Shown: positions 42,472 through 46,710 of the stretch, piece after piece
How positions within the stretch are numbered: position 1 is the stretch's first letter
How the letters are laid out: each line of letters opens with the position of its first letter
Origin: Lentisphaeria bacterium
Lineage (GTDB): Bacteria > Verrucomicrobiota > Lentisphaeria > Oligosphaerales > Oligosphaeraceae
Assembly: GCA_016287975.1 (NCBI GenBank)
Contig: JAEEXV010000062.1
Location: forward strand, 1-46,710
Length of the DNA: 46,710 nt
Direction of reading: 5' to 3'
The notes under the pieces: generated by a model
Database searches by the model: none
What the model was told of the DNA's origin: nothing
Seen by the model: only the letters and a program-made list of their open reading frames with translations
Program-made: the position numbers and the translations under genes

Positions 42472-44048
42472 GCCGGCGCCTCCTCGGGCTTCGGCGCGGG
42501 CTTCCCCTTCTCGCCGTCCTTCTTCTCCTCCTCCTGGTCGTCCTGCTTCGCGTCGCGCTCCTGCGGCGCCATCTGCACGCGGTCCCCCTCCGCCAGCCCC
42601 GCCTCGACGACCACGAACGACCTGCTGCGCTCGCCCAGCCTGACTGGACGCCGCGTGCCGTCCGCCAGCACGCACCAGTGGCGGTTGGTGGAATCGGTCA
42701 GCACCGCCTGGATGGGGACGAAGAGCACATTCTCCAGGCGCGCGATGGTGATCTCGACCGTCGCGGTCATGCCTGGGCGCAGGTCGTGCTCCGCCTCCGA
42801 GAAGTCCACCTTGACGTCATAGACCTTCAGGTCGGGGTTCAGCCAGGTGTTCTCCGCGCTCGGCAGGATGCTGCGCGAGGCGACCTTCCCCGCGAAACTG
42901 CGCCCCTGCATCGCGTCCACCTTGATGACCGCGCCCTGCCCCACCTTGATCGCGTCGATCTGCGCCTCGATGATCGACACCTTCACCTGCATGTGGTCCA
43001 GGTCGGGCAGGCTGAAGATCATCTGCTGGTTGCGGATCTCCTTGCCCGGCTGGATCGGCCCCGTGTTGTCCCAGCGCGGCACCGCCGCATAGACCACCAT
43101 CCCAGGCACCGTCGCGTAGATCGTGCAGTTCGCCACCGCCTCTTTCGCCTGCTCCAGGCGGTTCGTCGCCTGCGTCAGCGCCTGCTTCGCGTTGCGGTAG
43201 CGCGATTCCGCCGTCGTCAGGCGGATCTTCGCCGTCGCCTTCGCGCGCTTCAGCGCCACCTTCGCCTCCTGCCACGTCGCCCAGGTCTTCTGGAAGTCCT
43301 TCACGAAGTCGAAACGGACGAAGATGTCGTACTTGCCCTGCGTCGCGTCCAGCGACTTCTTCTGCGACTGCACGTCGAGCAGGTCGTTCTCGTATTCGTT
43401 CTTGCTGACGAACTGCAGGTCGAAGAGTTTCTTGGTGTATTCGAGTTTCTGCTGGGCGCGGTTGAGTTTGGTCTGCGCCAGCTCGATGTCGCTGCGGTAG
43501 GTGTTGAGGTTCTGCAGCGCCGACCCGTCCAGCCGCTTGTCCGTGAGGATCGCCGCGATGTCCGCGGGCTCCTTCTCCATGAACTGCGCCGCCAGCACCT
43601 CGCCGACCAGCTTGCGCAGGTCGTTCTCGGCGTAGATGACCTCCAGTTCCGCCTTGCGGATGTTGTTCTCGTTGTCAGAGATCTGGATCGCCAGCGTCTC
43701 CTCCGCCGAGACCTCGGAGGCCACCGCGTTCTCGTAGGCGGTCTGCCGCTCGAAGAGCGTGTCCTCCACGTCCTTGCTGTCGAACTGCACCAGCACCCGC
43801 TTCGCCGCGATGTCCGCCTGCGTGATCATCGTCCCCTCGGGGATGATCGAGACGATCTTCGCGGTGCGCCCGATCTTCTGCATGATGTTCAGGGGCGAGG
43901 CCGTCTCGACGCTGCCGCTGGTCAGAATCGAGATCTCCAGCGGCCCGCGCTTGACGGTATAGAGTTCCTGCTCGGCCTCCGCCGCCTTTCGGCGGCAGCC
44001 GCACAGGGCCAGGGCGCATACGAGGATGGCAAACCAGAGCGTTTTCAT
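42468..44048 (-). CDS. MacA-like periplasmic adaptor (HlyD family)
   Basis: A 526-residue membrane-fusion protein. The signal peptide MKTLWFAILVCALALCGC probably makes it a lipoprotein (Cys near 18). The barrel-lipoyl part (VKRGPLEISILTSGSVE) is followed by a very long coiled-coil hairpin (about 95-320, with repeated QSQKKSLDATQ and ATNRLEQAKEAVA heptads), then the second lipoyl half and beta-barrel (VPGMVVYAAVP, FSLPDLDHMQVKVSI, LRPGMTATVEI). The tail is acidic and lysine-rich (KQDDQEEEKKDGEKGKP). It bridges the permease and the TolC-like channel. It overlaps both neighbours: the TolC stop as ATGA and the ATPase start as GTGA. The hairpin is longer than in E. coli MacA, which is about 370 residues in total. 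Confidence 0.9.
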   Translation of the reverse strand: MKTLWFAILVCALALCGCRRKAAEAEQELYTVKRGPLEISILTSGSVETASPLNIMQKIGRTAKIVSIIPEGTMITQADIAAKRVLVQFDSKDVEDTLFERQTAYENAVASEVSAEETLAIQISDNENNIRKAELEVIYAENDLRKLVGEVLAAQFMEKEPADIAAILTDKRLDGSALQNLNTYRSDIELAQTKLNRAQQKLEYTKKLFDLQFVSKNEYENDLLDVQSQKKSLDATQGKYDIFVRFDFVKDFQKTWATWQEAKVALKRAKATAKIRLTTAESRYRNAKQALTQATNRLEQAKEAVANCTIYATVPGMVVYAAVPRWDNTGPIQPGKEIRNQQMIFSLPDLDHMQVKVSIIEAQIDAIKVGQGAVIKVDAMQGRSFAGKVASRSILPSAENTWLNPDLKVYDVKVDFSEAEHDLRPGMTATVEITIARLENVLFVPIQAVLTDSTNRHWCVLADGTRRPVRLGERSRSFVVVEAGLAEGDRVQMAPQERDAKQDDQEEEKKDGEKGKPAPKPEEAPA

Positions 44049-45658
44049 TTCGATTTCACTTCCAGGCGTTCGGTCCAGAGCGTGCCGGGATCCACCTGCA
44101 GTTCGTCCAGTTGGTAGAGCAGCCGCAGCCAGCACATCCGATGGGTGACCAGCTGCCGCGTAAGGGAGTTGCGGGCATTCGAGAGGTCGTCCTGCGCGTC
44201 CAGGTATTCGCGGATGGCGATGCGCCCGTCCTCGAAGAGCATCTTCGTGTTCTCGACGCGCTTCTCCGCCAGCGCCACGGACATCTTCTGGATCTTCACC
44301 TTCTGCTCGTAGGAGCGCAGGTTGTTCCACGTCGTGCGCAGCGACTGCACCAGCTCCTCCCGCGATTCGTCGATCGCGCGCCGCCGCTGCTCGCGGCTGA
44401 TCAGCGCGCGCTTCAGCGCGATCGCCTCCTCGGTGCGGTCGAAGGGCAGATCCATCTCCAGCCCCACGGAATACTCCGCGTCGAGGAAGCGCGGCGAATG
44501 GATGGTGTTCGAGGTGACGCTCCCCGCGGTTCCGCTGGCGGTCAGGTTCAGTTTCGCGCGCATCGCGTCCTCGGCGATCTTGACGGCGCGCTCCGCGTCC
44601 TCGAGGCGGTCCCGCACCGTCGCGAAGTCCAGGCGCTGGCGCAATGCCGCCTCGACGGCCTCTGGGAGCGTCCGCGACGGGCGTGGCAGATCCATGCTCA
44701 GCATGACGACCATGTCGGCGGGATCCACCTCGATCTCCGTCTCCAGCGGAATCGCCAGCGCGACCTTCAGGCTGTCCTTCGCGGTCTGGACCGCCTCGCG
44801 GTAGGTCACCAGGTTCGACTCGGCGTTCAGCAGGCGCTGCCGCGCCTGGTCGACGTCGATCTGCGTGACGCGGCCGCCCTCGCCCATCGCCTCCGAGCGG
44901 TCCCGCGAATACTTGAGGCTGTCGTAGCTCATCTGGCCGATCTTCATGTCCGCCTCGGCGTTGAGGACGTTGTAGTAGAGGTCGGCCACCTTGATCAGCA
45001 GCGCCTCCCGCTCCCGCACATAGGTGCGCAAGGCGTAGATGAGGTTGCGCTCCGCCTGCGTCAGGCTCTCCCGCGCCACCAGTTCCCCCGCCCCCGCCAG
45101 CAACGGCTGCGTCAAGGTCAGTTTCGCGAGGCTCGACATGCTCACCGTGCGCGAACCGCTCATGTACCTCAGCGTGTTCAGCGCAAGCGACCCCGTCAAC
45201 CGCCCGCCCGACAGCAGCCGCTTCGTGAAGCCCACGCTGGAGCCCGTCGTGAAGGTCGTCCGCGCAGGCGCTTCCTGGCGGATCCCCAGCAGCGCCGACC
45301 AGTTGTTGGTCGGATTCCAGTCCCATGCGTGCTGCGCGCTCACCAGCGACAGCGCGCTGCCGTAGAGCGTCTCGCGGGCGGTCTGGTAGGCGCGGCTGTG
45401 CTTCGCCGCCAGTTCCAGCGCCCCACGCAGCGTCAGGCGCAGCGTCCCGTCCTTCTGCACGCCCTCCCCTGGCTGCCACGGCCGATAGTCGGAGATGCGG
45501 ATCTCCTCGCGCGCGGCCTCCGCCCCGAACTGCTTGCCCTGCGCCTCCCCCAGCAGCCCCGTGACCCTGCCGTCCAGTTCCTGCAGCCGACGCTCCGTCG
45601 AACACCCCCACCCCAGCAGGAGCACCGCGCAAAGTAAAATGTACAGGTATCGGTTCAA
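44045..45658 (-). CDS. TolC-like outer-membrane efflux protein
   Basis: A 537-residue outer-membrane channel of the OEP family, with two repeats of long alpha-helical coiled coils (about 190-330 and 390-520) and short beta strands. Near the start, MNRYLYILLCAVLLLGWGCS looks like a lipoprotein signal. I propose a TTG start at 45658 because AGGGG lies 8 bases upstream and the signal begins there. The frame remains open to 46165 only because the repeat tract has no stops. It is the first gene of the tripartite exporter operon (channel, adaptor, ATPase, permease) and its stop overlaps the adaptor ATG. Confidence 0.85.
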   Translation of the reverse strand: MNRYLYILLCAVLLLGWGCSTERRLQELDGRVTGLLGEAQGKQFGAEAAREEIRISDYRPWQPGEGVQKDGTLRLTLRGALELAAKHSRAYQTARETLYGSALSLVSAQHAWDWNPTNNWSALLGIRQEAPARTTFTTGSSVGFTKRLLSGGRLTGSLALNTLRYMSGSRTVSMSSLAKLTLTQPLLAGAGELVARESLTQAERNLIYALRTYVREREALLIKVADLYYNVLNAEADMKIGQMSYDSLKYSRDRSEAMGEGGRVTQIDVDQARQRLLNAESNLVTYREAVQTAKDSLKVALAIPLETEIEVDPADMVVMLSMDLPRPSRTLPEAVEAALRQRLDFATVRDRLEDAERAVKIAEDAMRAKLNLTASGTAGSVTSNTIHSPRFLDAEYSVGLEMDLPFDRTEEAIALKRALISREQRRRAIDESREELVQSLRTTWNNLRSYEQKVKIQKMSVALAEKRVENTKMLFEDGRIAIREYLDAQDDLSNARNSLTRQLVTHRMCWLRLLYQLDELQVDPGTLWTERLEVKSK

Positions 45659-45717
45659 TGCAAATGCCCCTGTTGATCCATCGCCCGCCCCCCCAGCCAT
45701 GCCGACTCTGCCGCATC

Positions 45718-45865
45718 GGCCGGCCGCGCAGGAGCGCGGCCCTCCCGTCGCTTCACAAGCGGAGATTGGCCGGCCGCGCAGGAGCGCGGCCCTCCCGTCG
45801 CGACGCAGGCGAAGGTCGCCTCGCAAGCGGAAATCGGCCGGCCGCGCAGGAGCGCGGCCCTCCCA
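45718..45865. repeat. Three copies of the GGCCGGCCGCGC dispersed repeat
   Basis: Copies begin at 45718, 45768 and 45836, each GGCCGGCCGCGC-AGGA-GCGCGGCCCTCCC, followed by variable CGTCGCTTCACAAGCGG-type tails. The same sequence occurs at 25121, with a variant near 12615. In minus-strand translation it yields EGRAPARP peptides with no stop, which is why long frames cross it. It fills the gap between the Na/Pi cotransporter and TolC genes. Confidence 0.9.
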
Positions 45866-45912
45866 TCGCTCCACAAGGCAAGACTGGCCATGCCGGCCAT
45901 GCCGACAAGACT

Positions 45913-46020
45913 GACCATGCCGGCCATGCCGACTCTGCCGACAAAGCCCGACCATGCCGGCCATGCCGACTCTGCCGACAAAGCCCGACCATGCCGACCA
46001 TGCCGACTCTGCCGACAGAC
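45913..46020. repeat. 37-bp tandem repeat next to the cotransporter stop codon
   Basis: A 37-base unit (GACCATGCCGGCCATGCC, then GACTCTGCCGACAAAGCCC) is repeated from 45913, 45950 and 45987, the last copy slightly diverged and ending at the PhoU-domain stop codon. Shorter CATGCCGGCCATGCCGACAA units precede it from 45888. Units are contiguous with no spacers. Confidence 0.92.
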
Positions 46021-46710
46021 TACCCCTTCTGACTTCCCGCCGCATTGGCGAACTGCACGCGGTGCGTGAGCATGGAGCGGGCGCGTTCGGCGAGATTGGA
46101 GAGGTGGGCGGCGATGCGTTCGAGGTTGGAGAGCAGTTCGACGTAGATGACGCCGTTTTCGACATTGCAGTCCTGGTTGTGCAGGCGGGACTCGTGGTTG
46201 CTTTCGAAGCGCGCGGTCATCACCTTGATTTCGCCGCAGTGCTTGATGACCTTGTCGATGAGTTCCTCGTCGTTGCGGCTCATCCCCTCCACCAGCATCC
46301 GCCCCGTCTCGGCCAGTTTCTCGCCGATCTCGCGCGTCTCCGCCAGCGCGCTGGAGGAGAACTTCTGGCTGACGGCATCCTCGTTCGACACCAGTTGGAG
46401 GATGTTGATCGCGCGGTCGCCGATTCGCTCAACATCGTTCACGCAGTGCATGAACGACGGCACGATGCTCGACTGCGTCTCGGTCAGGTTTCGGCGCGTC
46501 AGTTTGATCAGGTAGTCGATGATCTCATGCTGCGCCTTGTCGATCTCCGCCTCCTGCGCATGCAGTTTCTCGCCCTCCGTGTGGTCGCGCGAGATGAAGG
46601 CCGAGATCGCATTGTGGGTCAGCGTCATCGCCGCGCGGGTCATCGCCAGAAGCGCGGTCAGCACCTGGTCCATCGCCGCCGACGGCGACCGCAGCAGATG
46701 CGGCTCCAGA
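46020..46710 (-). CDS. Na/Pi cotransporter family protein, C-terminal PhoU part (partial)
   Basis: The frame enters from the right edge and ends at 46020. The visible 229 residues form a PhoU-like helical bundle, with conserved CVNDVERIGDRAINI and the second-half LSNLERIAAHLSNLAERARS, as found at the C-terminus of NptA/YjbB-type sodium/phosphate cotransporters. The edge residues LEPHLLRSPSAAMDQVL match the usual linker between the membrane part and the PhoU domain, so the start lies outside. The Met at 46673 is internal, not the true start. Its 3' end touches the tandem repeats. It is on the same strand as the exporter operon, 361 bases upstream. Confidence 0.87.
   Translation of the reverse strand, partial: LEPHLLRSPSAAMDQVLTALLAMTRAAMTLTHNAISAFISRDHTEGEKLHAQEAEIDKAQHEIIDYLIKLTRRNLTETQSSIVPSFMHCVNDVERIGDRAINILQLVSNEDAVSQKFSSSALAETREIGEKLAETGRMLVEGMSRNDEELIDKVIKHCGEIKVMTARFESNHESRLHNQDCNVENGVIYVELLSNLERIAAHLSNLAERARSMLTHRVQFANAAGSQKG

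Noticed and set aside
45913..46020. CRISPR array
   Set aside because: The 37-bp units are contiguous without spacers, and no cas gene is present in the window.
45659..46165. N-terminal extension of the TolC protein through EGRAPARP-type peptides
   Set aside because: These peptides are translations of dispersed and tandem DNA repeats; the signal sequence begins after them.

Overview
The window looks like a chromosomal segment of a free-living or gut Lentisphaerota (Victivallales-like) bacterium, or a close relative in the PVC group. This is an inference from gene content. The DNA is GC-rich, there are many orphan glycoside hydrolases (GHs) with AraC-type regulators, there are no SusC/SusD genes, and three small pseudopilin-like proteins begin with the [18 protein letters not shown] block followed by H-X9-DG-type tails. 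I found no tRNA, rRNA, CRISPR array, insertion sequence or integrase gene.

Layout. (1) 1-5258 is a lower-GC accessory region read on the minus strand: a gene start leaving the left edge, an EcoRI-family adenine methyltransferase coupled to a DUF262-HNH nuclease, repeats, and a hipBA toxin-antitoxin module flanked by two 488-bp direct repeats that carry the hipB promoter and the 3' end of an araC gene. (2) 5259-10891 is sugar cassette 1: araC (minus) divergent from a GH5-like enzyme, a pseudopilin and a large secreted LamG-GH protein. (3) 10892-12694 holds a DUF1016 (YhcG) nuclease between gene debris and repeats. (4) 12695-17580 holds a GH116 enzyme, a sialate-O-acetylesterase-like SGNH enzyme and a SLOG-fold protein. 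(5) 17581-18367 holds an orphan XRE antitoxin. (6) 18368-24811 is sugar cassette 2: araC (plus) divergent from GH39, a large secreted GH and a pseudopilin. (7) 24812-29908 holds a secreted GHL10-like enzyme, an ECF sigma factor with a YfbK-like VWA protein, and a large inverted-repeat element. (8) 29909-38126 is sugar cassette 3: araC (plus) divergent from a large secreted GH, a pseudopilin, GH28 and GH95. (9) 38152-46710 is a minus-strand operon for a MacAB-TolC-like exporter ending in two SGNH esterases, preceded by the C-terminal part of a Na/Pi cotransporter.

How the genes fit together. The three sugar cassettes share one design: a divergent AraC regulator, cytoplasmic GHs without signal peptide, one large GH with a signal peptide, and exactly one pseudopilin gene directly adjacent to that large secreted GH. 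This repeated arrangement is the most interesting pattern here. It suggests that each exported enzyme has a dedicated pilin-like partner. Two families of dispersed palindromic repeats and several tandem repeats fill most of the intergenic gaps.
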